The position numbers and the translations under genes were made by a program. Source: Atopsyche davidsoni (taxonomy: Eukaryota > Arthropoda > Insecta > Trichoptera > Hydrobiosidae). Taken from it: a DNA stretch of 64,000 nt. Location: NCBI GenBank assembly GCA_022113835.1, contig JAILWY010000002.1, forward strand, positions 2,334,501-2,398,500, in the 5' to 3' direction. A model generated the notes under the pieces. The model had not been told where the DNA came from. It saw nothing but the letters and a program-made list of their open reading frames with translations, and ran no database searches. Every line of letters starts with the position of its first letter. Position 1 is the first letter of the stretch. This document shows positions 47,001 through 60,000 of the stretch, in pieces.

Positions 47001-47507
47001 GGTAGTAATAAATCAAATATTTTTGTCGGTTATTTATTCTAAAAGAGTTATATAGAGTTTACATTTACATTGGTATTGATATAAAAATAAACCTATTGGA
47101 TTATTATACTAAAACATTTAGTTTATTTTAAAGATCACTGATAACTAAGATGGAATGTATAATTGCAATCTTATTTTTTTGCTACAAATTTAAATACATA
47201 AGTTGACTGCTTGGCTATCAATGGGCTTTTATTGTGATAATTTATCAAAAGATATTTAAAATAGTAGATGTATTACAGATGTAAATTTGAATGACATCTA
47301 CCATTTTTGATTTCAATGTTAACATTTAACTTTTTTTATAAATTTACTATAAAATATATATATACTATACATTTAAGGTATTTATATTCATCATATTTGA
47401 CTTCAGCATATTTTATTAAGGAAAGCTGGCTTTGGTCAGTTTTCGATTGTAATGTGTAAAAAAGAGCTTATTTATAATGATGTATCTAAGCAGAGAAGGC
47501 TTTTTTT
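44053..47507. other. gap between the C2H2 gene and the Vti1b-like gene
   Basis: 3.4 kb without a supportable gene. It should contain the 3' UTRs of two convergent genes. A somewhat less AT-rich patch at 45170-45360 holds a 61-codon ORF without recognisable motifs or splice context. Confidence 0.5.
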
Positions 47508-48466
47508 TTATTTAAAGAGCTTATAAAAGATAAGCCCCGCTAAAATTAATACCTCTAAGACAATAATTAATATTAAAATGATTTTATTGTACAAGACCTG
47601 ACGTCCCATACTTTTTAAAATTCTGTGTGACTTCGATAGTCCTTCATCCATATTTTCCAGCCTGTTTTTACTGCGAAGTAAAGACTCTCTTTGTTCACTC
47701 AAGTTGTTGATTACCTGAAAGCAAAAGATAAACATGCAATAAAATAATTTATAATTTGCAATAATATTAATTTTATTATCGATTTTTACCCCTGTTCCAA
47801 TCTCTTCAGTTTCAATTGCGATCTGATGAGATCTCGCGATACTCTGCGAGGTGCTCTCGAGGGCGCGAGTTCCTTGAAGAACCGCTGTCCTGTTGTGTTC
47901 ATCCCAGTCATATCCACCTGAGAAGGCCATCTTATTATTTGACAAATTGCGTTATTTATAAAATAACTTTTTTTTTGCTCTTTTATTTGCTATACTTTAG
48001 GCATTTTATTATTATTATTTTACGATCACAACTGTCATTGACCACGAACTGTCATTTTGACACAAGGGTTTTATACCATAAACAATAAACTGAAATGACG
48101 ATAGAGCAATTTTTTTTAAATATACTTATATATATAGTTTATCCTCTTATCTTTTATGAAATCTTTTTTTTATTAGCCGTAAATGTTTCGTTTACTTAAG
48201 TCAGCTTTTATTATAAAAACCCGTTATTTTTTGAGTAATTGTTTATATTGGTTATGGTTCAATTGGCGCAAGCTTTAAATTATTATTAAACTAATTTAAT
48301 TACGAAAGCAGTAAAATGGTCTCATGTGTTTTCAATGAATAGACAAAACTTCATAAAATCAATAATTACCGCTCTCATCTACAGTTTCTGTATCTATGTT
48401 TGCTTGTGGCTCTGCTTCTATGCAGTTTTCAAAGTAGTTTAAAATCAATGATTTAATTTGATTCAT
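47508..48466 (-). CDS. Vti1b: Vti1b-type Qb-SNARE, short form
   Basis: Certain exons: 47917-47790 (up to 47930 if translation starts there) and 47714-47508. They encode LQGTRALESTSQSIARSHQI, then VINNLSEQRESLLRSKNRLE and a C-terminal membrane anchor (about 20 hydrophobic residues, ending FYKLFK), the layout of Vti1b SNARE motifs and tail anchors. Two starts fit. ATG 47930 reads MAFSGGYDWDEHNR straight into the exon (115 residues). Alternatively an upstream exon 48466-48370 (MNQIKSLILNYFEN...DES plus one base) joins in perfect phase to 47917 (143 residues). Either way the N-terminal Habc bundle of the roughly 230-residue vertebrate protein is not visible. Family role: fusion of late endosome/lysosome-bound membranes. 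The gene is divergent from the APMAP-like gene 315 bp away. Confidence 0.82.
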
Positions 48467-48780
48467 TATTTTCTCTCATTGTAAATCATTTTATACACAA
48501 TATCACATGCGTAAACATCTATGTGTTGAGCATTATCTCTTGTAATTACACATTAAAATATAAATACACAAGTAGTGTCATTTTCATTGTCTGGAAAATA
48601 GTATACAGGTTACAAGTGTCATTCATATAACAAAAGTAAAAGCAAAAGGTTTGAATTACATTTTGTATAATATAATACTACATGCGGTTTGTTATGGATA
48701 TATAAGTGTCAGTGTCGAGACATTTTTTAATTCAGTGTTAATTTGTAGGTTGAGAAAAAAGGACCCAGACTACTACAAAA
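48467..48780. promoter_or_regulatory. shared divergent promoter of Vti1b-like and APMAP-like genes
   Basis: Only 314 bp separate the longer Vti1b start (48466, -) from the APMAP ATG (48781, +). The sequence is AT-rich with no clear TATA box. Shared regulation is inferred from the arrangement only. Confidence 0.4.
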
Positions 48781-51700
48781 ATGGTTTTTGGAATACATCA
48801 TTTTAAAATCATTGAATTGAGCTTACTAGCTTTTGTGATATTTTTTATGCCAGGACTAAAACCAGATGGACTTTTCTCATCTTTTAAGTAAGAAGATATT
48901 AAGCGATATATTTATTAATAGTACATTTTACTTTATCTTTAGAAGTTGACTAATTTATATTATTTTTTAGAATTAATCCCCCTGTGGAGCTTGAAGGTCC
49001 TTATGCTGCAAATATAGTTCTTAATCATGCAGAGCATTTATACGCAGGGTTGGTGAAGGGGCCAGAAACCATTGTGGAAATCGGGGGTGAGCTTTACAGT
49101 GGGGTTCACGGTGGAAAAGTTATCAAACTGACTGAAGATAATATTGTTGAAATAATTCAGTTTGGATCTTCATGTGGTAAGATGTAAATTAATAATTTTT
49201 ATTAGCTTTAAATTGTTGAATTATCGTAAAATGAACGTGAATTTATATGCGGACACCATTTCAAAATCAAATTAATTATTTCAGATGGGTTTTGGCAAGA
49301 ATCAATATGTGGTCGCCCATTCGGGTTAGCCACAGATGGGAGTCCTGATTTTCTTTATGTGGCTGACGCTTACTATGGAATATGGAAAGTAAATGTTAAT
49401 AATATTAGTGCCACTTGTTTGGTCCCTCGTGATAAACCCATCAAGGGAAAATCGCCCAAGATATTCAACAGCTTGGCTGTGGCTAGTAATGGTGATGTTT
49501 ACTTCACGGATTCTTCTACAGATGTTGGTATCGAAGATGGCGTATTTGCCGTATTTATGGATGGGACCGGAAGGTATGAAATTATTTTGTGATGCTTTCC
49601 AAATTATTCAAGCAAGAGCGTGAATAATAATTTACACATTAATTTTTTTCAGACTTATAAAACATTCGGGCAAAAAAAGGGTAGATGTGCTGGAGGAAAA
49701 TTTGGTATTTCCCACTGGAATAGTTATATCCCCGACTGAGGAATTTGTGGTCATTGCAGAGATGGTGACGAGTCGACTTCTAAAGCATTACATCGCCGGC
49801 CCCAAAATGGGAACAATGGAAACCTTCCTAGATGGATTGCCAGGTTGTTTGAAGTTTTATTTTGTCATTAGGTTTTTATGTGCTTTATTACTTCTTCAAA
49901 CCATATATATTTGAGGCGCATCACAGTGACTCACACTCAGGGGTGATGGCCTCGCATATTGTTGGTGAAAAATCTATACTCTTTTGATCGAAAATGAGTA
50001 TTTGATATTTTCACTTGCAACTCAAAAACTTTTATTAGATTCTTTGGGACTTTCTGCTGCTAGACACTTCCAATTCTTCCCGTCTTTGCTACAGTGATGA
50101 TGATGTTGACTTTCATTATTTTCCTAATCAAACTCTCACTTACCCCAAAAATAATCTTATCAAAGCTGTTGATCTTGAAAAGGCCTAACCTAACCCAACC
50201 ACCAGAATAAGCATTTCAAGGTTGTTTTCTTAATGCAAAGCCTATTGAAAAATTTGAGATGCGCTGCATTTGAATGTGTTTTCAAAATTTAATTCCGCTA
50301 AAATATTTCCTAAATTATTATCCTTGTATGTTTAAGATCTATAATTTTTTTCATAATTTGTGTTTAATATTTTTATAATTTAATTCAATGAACAAACACT
50401 AACATACAAATTCAAATTTCTCAAAATATATTGAATTAGAAAATTCTTGATCTATCTTATTGTTTTTACATTTAACGGTATTTTTTATTTTTCTTTTCCT
50501 TTGCAATTTACACATAAAAGTGATAAAATAGATATGAGGTGACTATGAACTAATTTTTGATACTTAGATGTACCCTAGTGATTATTTAGGTATATAATAA
50601 CTGCATGCCCGGTTTAGAAATGCACTGCACTCTGATTAACTCCATAATACTAAGAACAAGTGAGGTGTTACTTGCAACAGGGTGAGTCAAGAGGGGATAA
50701 TTATATTATTATTTATATTGCTGTGATAGTCTCATTTTGTAATCTGTTAAAAATTTGCAAGAGCAGAATTTTTTTTTAAACTCATTGACCATACCTTTTC
50801 CTAGCTCGCCCTTGCCTTGTGAAACACCCTGTATCCAATAAACATCATTACATATGAAATCCAATTTTACTTGGTCATATTTGAGTATATATAAATAAAT
50901 TATATATTTTTTTACTGCACGGAAGCTCAAGTATTAAATAATTAATCTTTTTTTTTTATTCATTCATTGGATATGTCGATATATTAATGTAGTTTTTTTG
51001 AGTTAAAAAACTGACCACATTTATTTTCAAAATAACCAGAATATAACTTTCAAACCCAAATTTTGGTTGCATAGTATGTAATATGCTCTACCCACTTAAA
51101 AATCCCTAATATATATTAATAGTATAAGGCGTTTTAAAAAAAGCTTGATTAGTTTTTAGTTCAGTCACATCATATAATTTATATTTTTTTTAACATCAAA
51201 TTGTTAGGTTTTAACTTTACGAAGTGAAAAGTGATTTGATTCTATTAAAACCTACACACAAACCCCCACAAAGTGACAATGCTTCACGTTAAAAATATCT
51301 CTAGATTAAGTTCAATAGTTCTTTCAAAGATATATAATTTTATTTGATAAAATAATTAAAAAATTAAGAATTTTGTTTGAGTATGTGTGTAGCCAAAAGA
51401 GGTTTTTCTGCGCGGCTGGTAACGTCCATGTAATTTTTGAAATGTGATATTTTAGGATTTCCTGACAAATTAACGGTTCACGGGGATTATATTCTCGTTC
51501 CTCTGGTGCACGCGAGAGACCTGGAAGAACCAGTTTTCTTCCAGTACATATCACCTTACCCGTTTATTAGAAGGATCCTTGTTCGTACAATGGCATTCAC
51601 CGAAACATTCTTCAGGGCTCTGAATAGTGTTATCCCAAAAAGATGCTTTGAAGAAATTATTCATACGGTAAGAATTTAGTGGGAGTAGTTAAAAATAATT

Positions 51701-52037
51701 ATACTTGATAAGTGAGGCTTTAAATGTACTTCTGTTATTTTTATTAAACAAGGATTTTTGATATTTTCACTTATAGATTGGACATTTTGAAACGATGACG
51801 ATGTTTTCTCCAAAACGAGTGACAGTTCTGATAGTGGATTGGGACGGCAATGTAGTAGAATCCTGGCACAATCTTGACGAGAGTCTCTCCGGGATTGGGA
51901 ACATCCATCTATCAAAGGGTTATGCTTACTTCGGTTCTCCGTACAATGCATATATTGGGAGAACTAAAATACCTAACTCTGAATACTTTGCAAAAGAATA
52001 CATCGAAAAAGTGGATGAAATCGATGACGAAGTTTAA
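48781..52037 (+). CDS. APMAP: APMAP / strictosidine synthase-like beta-propeller membrane protein
   Basis: Exons 48781-48887, 48971-49176, 49285-49573, 49653-49843, 51456-51667, 51777-52037; 1266 nt, 421 residues, the same size as vertebrate APMAP. Residues about 10-27 (IIELSLLAFVIFFMPGL) form an N-terminal signal anchor. The rest is a lumenal or extracellular strictosidine-synthase-like propeller, with LEGPYAANIV near the start, CGRPFGLATDG, NSLAVASNGDVYFTDSST and VFPTGIVISPTEEFVVIAEM as blade signatures. In insects this family includes hemomucin. Enzyme activity (arylesterase-like) is reported for vertebrate members but cannot be judged here. The C-terminus is acidic (VDEIDDEV). Intron 4 (1.6 kb) carries repeats, including a short 'cctaacctaaccc' run at 50183. 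Confidence 0.92.
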
Positions 52038-55000
52038 GGCGAAAGGGAAATCCAGCCATATACAAAAATGCATTCCTGGAATATCATTTAAGATTTCTAG
52101 TCGCCATTCATATATGATAAAAATCTATGTTGTCAAATATATTTTAAAAAAACTGAATGTTTACATTAACACTTGAGTGCAGTATTCCCTCACCAACCGG
52201 AGTTGTTTTAATTATAAACCTACATGTGGATTCTTTCATGACATTCTCTCTGCCATAATAGCACAGTATATTGAGCATCTTTAAAGAATGTTATTATTAT
52301 AAAACGAAAACTCTCCTGAACTCAAGCCTAACCCTTGTGAAGAACGAGCGAATACTGCAGTCATTGAATTCTTCATAGTTCATATTCTACAGAAAATATT
52401 GATGTTTAAAGATTGTTTGACCACCAAAAAAATTAATTTCTTCCTTAAGCCACTGATAAACTTGGCACTAGTAAAAATGATGCTGCCAATAATAACATGT
52501 ATAATTTGTTTATAAATATATTTTTTATGCTCCCATATTTTCAAAAATACTAATGTAAGGAAAAAAAGGCATTGGAAGGAGAAAGTTAGCGTGGATGCGG
52601 AATTTGCGACAGTGGCTGGAAGTTGAGAGTACAGCCGAACCAATAAGACTGGCCCAGGGTAGAGACATGTTCAGTGAGATGGTCACCGATCTCCTCTAAG
52701 GAGAGGCACCAAATTTAGGAAAGACGATTTAATTTATGTTTAGTGTGTCTTATAATGCTTCAGTTTAATGATCTGTTAAATCTGGAAATGTATACATCGT
52801 ATGGAATGACAAATTAACTGACATCACGTATCTCTGTGTGGCTTTAATATATAATATCTATTTTTGCTCTACTTATATAGTATTACTGTAATTAGAAAAG
52901 AAACCGACAGAACTGTGTAAATTTTATTCTAATTACATCGATTTGAATTCGAAGTGAATTTTTTAAGAGGTTTTAGAAACCTCTAACTATCATTAAATAC
53001 TAGATGTCTATATTATTATTAAATGTCTACGAAGTATGGAATTATTTTATATATATATATTTTCTATAGACTTTAAAAGAAGACTTGTTTTATGTGATTA
53101 TAAATAACTGTCGAACTGTAATACTAAATGCAGAAAATAAATTAAATCCAAAAGAACGGTGTTTCATTTAGATTTTTGTTAAAAACGAACCAATAAAAAA
53201 AATCTGGATTTATTTTAGGATTAATTGTGTCTTGTGGATATTTAATGATGTCACTCGTGATCGAATATAAATTATTTTTCGAGGATACGTGGAATCCTTA
53301 AAATGGTGAAAAATATTAAAAATACTTTGGTTAATGTTTTTTTTTGGATTTCTGTTTTTATTGGCTTCAATGTTAAACATAATGAGTGCGATACAAATTA
53401 ATAGAAAAATAACTAATACTAGTTTGTAGTCTTCTGATGCAATTCACGTGTCAATCGTTAATCTGGCAAGGTCGAAGGTTAGTGATGTCGGTCTATTTAT
53501 AATTTTTAACATGTTTGAAAAGCAAAACACGGTAATTTTTTTTATAAAATTATATAGAAATAAGCAATGAGATTTTTAAGAAAATATGCGCAATACTGCA
53601 AGTGTGTATGACACATATTTTTAAGAATGAAAAAGATAATGTACAATACACATGTTGAATAGCTGGCCCAGAGTGTGTGTTTTGTGTTGCAGAAATTGAA
53701 AATTCATAACATGGTCCACTTAGACAAAACTTCTGCACTATTGTAAGTACTACTTAGAGTTTTAAATTGCACTTGTATGTTTTTAAGCAGTTGATACAAT
53801 TCAAAATCGCTCTAAAATATATCAGTAGTGAAATAAATCTGCTACAGTCAAATGAAACCATAAAAGTTCTTCACTCATACTGCATAGTCGCGATAAATGT
53901 GTATAAAACAAATTCCCAGGTAAAATTCTTACTAATGGAGTATATTTCCTAAATTTCACATTAACTCGGCAGATCTAGTTGTGATACATAAATTTAGTGA
54001 TAATCAGATTCAACGGTAATACCAAATAATTAACGTACCCTGGAAGTGAATATGTCGAAAACTTCCAGAAACAGTTGAGATGACAAACAATCATTAATAT
54101 TAATAGTTATTTTATCAAATATTTGGGTAATTATAACAAATATTAAAAAATTGTACTTTTGCGTATCTAACAGTCTAAATGGAATGTATTGATTTTTATA
54201 TGATTTTGGATGGACTCGACAAACTTTCACGAGATAATAAGAATTAATAATTGAAAGGTCTTCATACAGTTAATCAGCATAGCTGAATATCGTTGCAGAC
54301 AATTCTACTATAAGGCACTCTGTAAATGGATTAGAGTTTATCTTTATACGTATCACTAAGAATATGATGTAAAAACTTGTATATGTGATTTATTGTAAAC
54401 TGATTTATTTCATTCCTTATATTATTATTATGCACCTAACATGTGAATATCAGCACTTGCTTAGTCAGTAGCATATATTGAAATCACATTAATCCCACAA
54501 GTCAATTATTAGATAAATCTGAAATCTAATTTAAAATCAGATTACATACAATGTTGGCATCTCAAATAGGTATTTTAAAAAAAATTTCTTTCATTATATT
54601 AAAGCATTGCGGTGGTCGAACACCATCCATATCCTCAAGTTATACCGATGTCGTAATTTTTTTTAATAGATGTTTTAAATAAACTGCCATCTATTGTCAA
54701 GTAGAAGTAATATTAAAATAGTTTAAAATGAATAATATTAAAAATATCAATAGACGGCAGTACGGTTGTTGATATTTCCGTCAATTCAATTTTATCGTGA
54801 AGTTGATAATATTCTCGATTGGGGAGTATCAATAACTATGTCACGACTTCGAAAGCTTAAAATAAAATGGACATATGTTATTGTAATAAGGATGACATAT
54901 GCAGACCATGACTTCATAGTCAAAGGATGAGATGCCAATATCTATTAAGTATCACCAGTCTCTTAAAGACGGTTGATGCTAATAACAATTTATATCCACA

Positions 55001-57094
55001 TCCAAATTTAATTCTGGAAAAGTTATAATTTAAAAAAAATCCTAATTATTTATAATATAAGGTATAATTAAAAATATGCCAGCATGAACATAATAACTAT
55101 ATCTTTACTACCGATAAATTGTAATAAATACTTGCATAAATTACCCGTAGTGTTTAAAACCATTTCAACAACAACAGATAGGAAACTGATACTACGACCG
55201 CAAAATTAAAAAGATGTATTCTTAATCTGTTTTAAATTCTGGATCGATCTGTCTGAATTGCGTATTTCGCTACTCTTAAACCAGCTTAACTATTACTGTA
55301 TATGATTTTTCACTTTCGGTGACAGTGCATCGGAGTTAGTTTTTGCTATTTTACATTAGTAAATAACTTTATAAAAATGTTAAGAAGAATACTTAAGTCC
55401 ATGGACTAAAACCACAATATTGTACGAGCAAAGGCCGTGTTTCATCTCACTATATTTTATTAATTAATACAACGGTTTATCTCATAAAGAAAATCTGCAT
55501 TTACTTTCTGTACAAATAGAAAAAAAAACTCATAAGTTTGTCGAGCCGCACAATTGTCGCAAAGTTGCAGATATTCAAATCACAGACAGTAACTTAAACC
55601 AAGCAATCCACTAAAAAAACTGACCTCTCTTTTATAATCACGTGTAAGTTTGGATCTGTTCCTAAATATGCAAAATTTTAAGTTGAAAAAATAGCCTGTA
55701 TTATGATATATTCTTCCAATTAAAACATGGCATTTATAGTTATTCTTTACACTGTCTAATAAGGCGTCAGTAACGTTAAATTTACGTATTAATAAAGGGT
55801 TCTTTCTATTTTGTATTTAGCTAAAAAGAGAAAATCTGGTTTGACTGTCTTGCTGGATGCCAGATTAGTTAATTTCCTGATCAAAAAAATAAAGGTATTG
55901 CTGACATCGTACACAATTTAATTTGACAGATATAAAAATACTTTTTTAAATATCTGGATCAATTTCTAAGCTACTTGGCATATTTAGAAATCGTCAATAT
56001 TTTTAAAACCGTCAAAACCTTATGTATATTTGTATAAGAATTTACAGCATTCACTTTAGTTTTGAAGATTGGACAGAGCTTAAAGTTCATTCAACTTATC
56101 AACCGGCACTTTATTGAGAGGTGAAAAGTAATTATGATTAAAATACAAATTTACACACTGTTTATAAATAAGAGGTTAATTATTATGTTGTTTCAAACAG
56201 CAAATACAATCAGTATTCTGTGATCAAAAGGTTAATAAGGACATTAAAAATATGTATTCTATAACAGGTGATACTAAATTAATTCTTATGCAGCAACGAA
56301 ACTGTGAATTTAATCAATCACACTGAAACTCGAGTCAAACAATATTGTTTGAATAAACACTTTGAAACAGAATACTGAAGATTTGTTTTGTTTAAACTAC
56401 AAAACCATAATAACACACAATGATTCAAACTTCAGCGATGGATACCTGCCGAGCTATTTTACATTCCCATTTTGTTGTGTACAAAATATTTAATTTAGAA
56501 ATTACTTTGGGTATTTATAAAAAATAGAACCGTTAAAGTCCATACAGATGACGCATTTTTTCTAGGATGGTACGGAAAATGTGTTATCTTACATGTTGTT
56601 TGGCAAGTGTTAATCAACCAAATCTGAGACCATCAGCAGTCTTTTGAACCTTGAACATGTGAATAATACTCTTACATCATGCTCTCAAGCATTCACTTTA
56701 CACGTATCACACATGTTCTAAATGCTGAATCGGTATTAAAATATTTTTAAGGGTTTGACTTTTGTGTTATCTATTAGCGAGTGAAATTTATATTTAAAAG
56801 CTTGCAGATTATTTTCATTCACAAAAGATGTTAGATATCTTTTATGATATTAAGTATGCAGATAATTTCAGTTCCTTTTCATTCAATTGCATTAATGTTA
56901 TTATTATCATCTGTAAGAACTCTAAAGATAGCTCGACTTGGCACCAGCGCAGATTTGAATAATATGCATTTTAATGTAGGTCACCCAAGTGTCTTTTCAA
57001 TCGATTATTGTAATAAATATAGTCCTAGGGTCTTATACCAAAGCTATCCGGAGTCAGCCGGAGTCTATTACCGTGACTAAGAGCAGCCGCGGTT
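52038..57094. other. 5 kb gap between APMAP and presenilin 3' ends
   Basis: Convergent 3' ends, no gene supported. It holds an RTE fragment (listed separately). A diverged inverted repeat near 54680-54765 ('actgccatctattg' / 'caatagacggcagt') is also present. Remaining sequence is AT-rich. ORFs such as the one at 56844-57080 overlap the likely presenilin 3' UTR and show no protein signature. Confidence 0.5.
52560..52735 (+). mobile_element. RTE-like retrotransposon C-terminus and tail
   Basis: One frame reads GIGRRKLAWMRNLRQWLEVE, then AEPIRLAQGRDMFSEMVTDLL and a stop. This is the conserved end of an endonuclease/reverse-transcriptase retrotransposon protein. The following 'ggagaggcacc' tail also occurs, reversed, at 5133-5205. 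It is 5'-truncated, as is usual for non-LTR elements. Confidence 0.78.
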
Positions 57095-60000
57095 CTAAAT
57101 GAACACCTGCTCACTGGCGAGAGCATCACAGAATGGGGCGACGATCTCCCTCGTGGCAAAATAGAAGATGAGGCCAAAGGTTATGGAGATCGGCAATGCT
57201 GGTAGAGCTTTCTTATACAGCGCCAGCAACAGCAGAGTAATACAGAGGCCCTGAAAATTTAAAAAATGAATTTTTTTAACATCAAAGTTAACTTGTTAAA
57301 TTGATGTGAATTGCAAAATTTTCACTGGAATACTAAGTGAAAATAATAATGCGTTACTTACAATAAGTATGGCTACAAAGCACCCCAGGGTGGTGTTCCA
57401 GTCTCCATAAGAGGAAGCCTTCCCGACCAGGACGCTGTAGAAAATGAAATCTCCCAAACCCAGCTTCACGCCGCCTGAAAGCATATTTCATTTGAAACAA
57501 CAAATTTCAATCTTTCTTTTCTTTTTTATTTAAAAAAATTCTCGTTGAACCTTAAGTCAATAACCAAGTAACAAGCTATGCTTATGAGGTGGCACCCTTA
57601 ATAAACAGTACATTAAATTGTGAAGACTTACGCTCTTCCTCCTGCATTTGTCGGGGCGGTGGCTCGGTGTGGCGGCGAGGGAGGGCAGAGGTGCGCGGAG
57701 GCCCGGAGGCACCCTGCTCCACGCGCATGTCTTGGCGACGCTGTTCCGCCCGCTCTGCAGTGCGTTCCTCCCAGTTGCTGTCGAAGCCCGCATCTCCAGA
57801 CCCTGCATCTTAATGGCTCAAATTGATGAATCATCTCACACAATGGTATCATTTACCAACCGCCCAAAACCACTTTTACTTTTGTGAAAATTTACAACCA
57901 TTTTTCAAACATTAAAATGGTTTTTTCATGTGATTTTGATTTTGCAAACAAAATGCCTTTGTTTTATGGCTGAATTACTGTAATTGCATAAGCTTAAACA
58001 TAACAGCATTTATTTACATGCACCTTAATTTTTTATTCACAATTATGACTTATTTATTTGCGTACAATTTTATTTAGCAGCACAATAGCCATCTAATTTT
58101 GTTTTCACAAAAATTTCAGAGACCCATTTTAGTAGGTTTTTAGATTTTTAAACTGCTATACCAATAGCTATGCGTATATAAGCAATGGCAAAATATATCA
58201 CAAATGAAAAGACCAGAAGCCATCATGAAAGATGAAATTTATGAACTTGATGATCAGAGACCTTTTTTGCCCAGTACAAGACAAATCATAATATCCAGTA
58301 ACAAACTATTTTAGGTACAAAAATATAAATACAAAAAACCAGGGCTATAAGGAGCAGAATTGGAAGTCGAGCAATAAATAAAGAAATATTTCTAAAAATG
58401 GTTGATAGTATCTGAAAATGGAAGTGTTTAGAGACTGTCGAAGTAGGAACTTGATAAAATACAAATGGCAAACATGAGATCGAAACAGGGAGTTGTAACT
58501 AAGAAGCCACAGAAGGTAGAATCAGTAAAAATGACAAAGAGCGAAAATTGAGAATATTTAAACTATATAAATCTAAATTCCGGAATATTAAATTGGAAGT
58601 ATTTTGAGTACTGATCAGATAGTCCTGCATAAAACTATAATGTAAAAATACAAAATAAATCATAAAAAAACTATGATAAAATTAAAAAACATAAAAACAA
58701 TAAAACATGCGAGTCCAAAAATTATAACAGGAATTTTCATTGCTAATAAAATGCATGAACTTCAATAAAATTACTTGAGAAAAATTTACTTCTACCAGAT
58801 ATAAATGGAAAAAAGGTTAAGAGATACAGAGATAAATAAATTTGTTTTACCAAGAGTGCATTGGGCATTTTTTCTTCCATCCATATATGCAAACGTATTA
58901 TGTCCAACATATATCAAAATCAGGCACCGTTAAATAATAATCTATATGAGAGTCATTTTGGTTAGTTTTGTGAAGCAAACAGAGAACACACGAAGCATAC
59001 CATGCAAGCGCAACTGCCTAAGAGGCAAGTCCTCGCGGCGCCGCGGAGGGGGCCGAGGGAGGGAAGAGGATGCCGTACCTTCAGACTGTGGAGACGTGGG
59101 GGCCGCCATATAACTGTACATGAATGTCGCTGTAAAAAAAATCAGAATCATAAAGTAAACTACAGATTTACGTAACTGAGTTTAAATATATGATTATCTA
59201 GTCAGTTCCTGGTAAGACAAGAGTTCTGAATGTCGTTAACAACCATATTTAATTTTCTGCATAGGAAATTTAAATGTAGTAGTATTTAAGACTTACATGA
59301 ATATATAAGGGCTGGGAAAATTGGCTCATTCCTGGACTGTGCCGTCTCCACTAATATTCTTAGCGGCCCGTTTGGAGTGAGGACGGCAATTAAGTCTATA
59401 ACAAACATTGAGAAAGGTTAAATATTGCTTTAGGTACCATCTTAGATTTACAAAGAATGAAACAAATCTCACCCCAAACGGAGATGACAGCTAACACAGC
59501 CCATGTGGTCCACTCGGGCATGTACTTAATGAACACAAGCGCCATGAGGGCAGCCACAAAGATGAGGTACGTCTGCTGCAAACGCAGGGGCCCTTTCCAG
59601 TGAATCACCATCATGCCCATCACCCCGAAGTTCCACATCACTAGGGATAGTGTGATGTAGTCCACGGGGATATTGTACGCTTTCAGTACAACTCTGTAGA
59701 TAAAATGAAAATAGATCAGTATTACTATCACAATAAAGAAAAATTTAAGACTAATATCTAAGGAAAAATATTGAAACAAAATGTCACTTTTAAAAAAAGG
59801 GGGCATCACAGAATATCCAAAAAATATCATATTTGATCTGTGATAATAGCATGTGGAAATATCTGGTCTATTTAATTACAATATGAAAAATAAGTTAAAA
59901 AAAGTTACATTTACTAGTAAAATAGAATTTTTTTATTGAATATGAATTTGGTTGATAATGTGTTCGTAGATTTTGGCGGCCATTGTTACTATAAATGCTG

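Noticed and set aside
50183..50196. cctaacctaaccc as interstitial insect telomere repeat
   Set aside because: Only about two and a half units; such strings are frequent in insect DNA and do not show a telomeric origin.
50650..50835. Possible second MITE with 'acagggtg' ends
   Set aside because: The outer 8-9 bases fit, but the inner sequence of the two ends does not pair well enough to support an element.
56844..57080. 78-codon ORF with hydrophobic N-terminus
   Set aside because: Lies opposite the presenilin 3' UTR, in AT-rich sequence, with no recognisable domain or splice partner.
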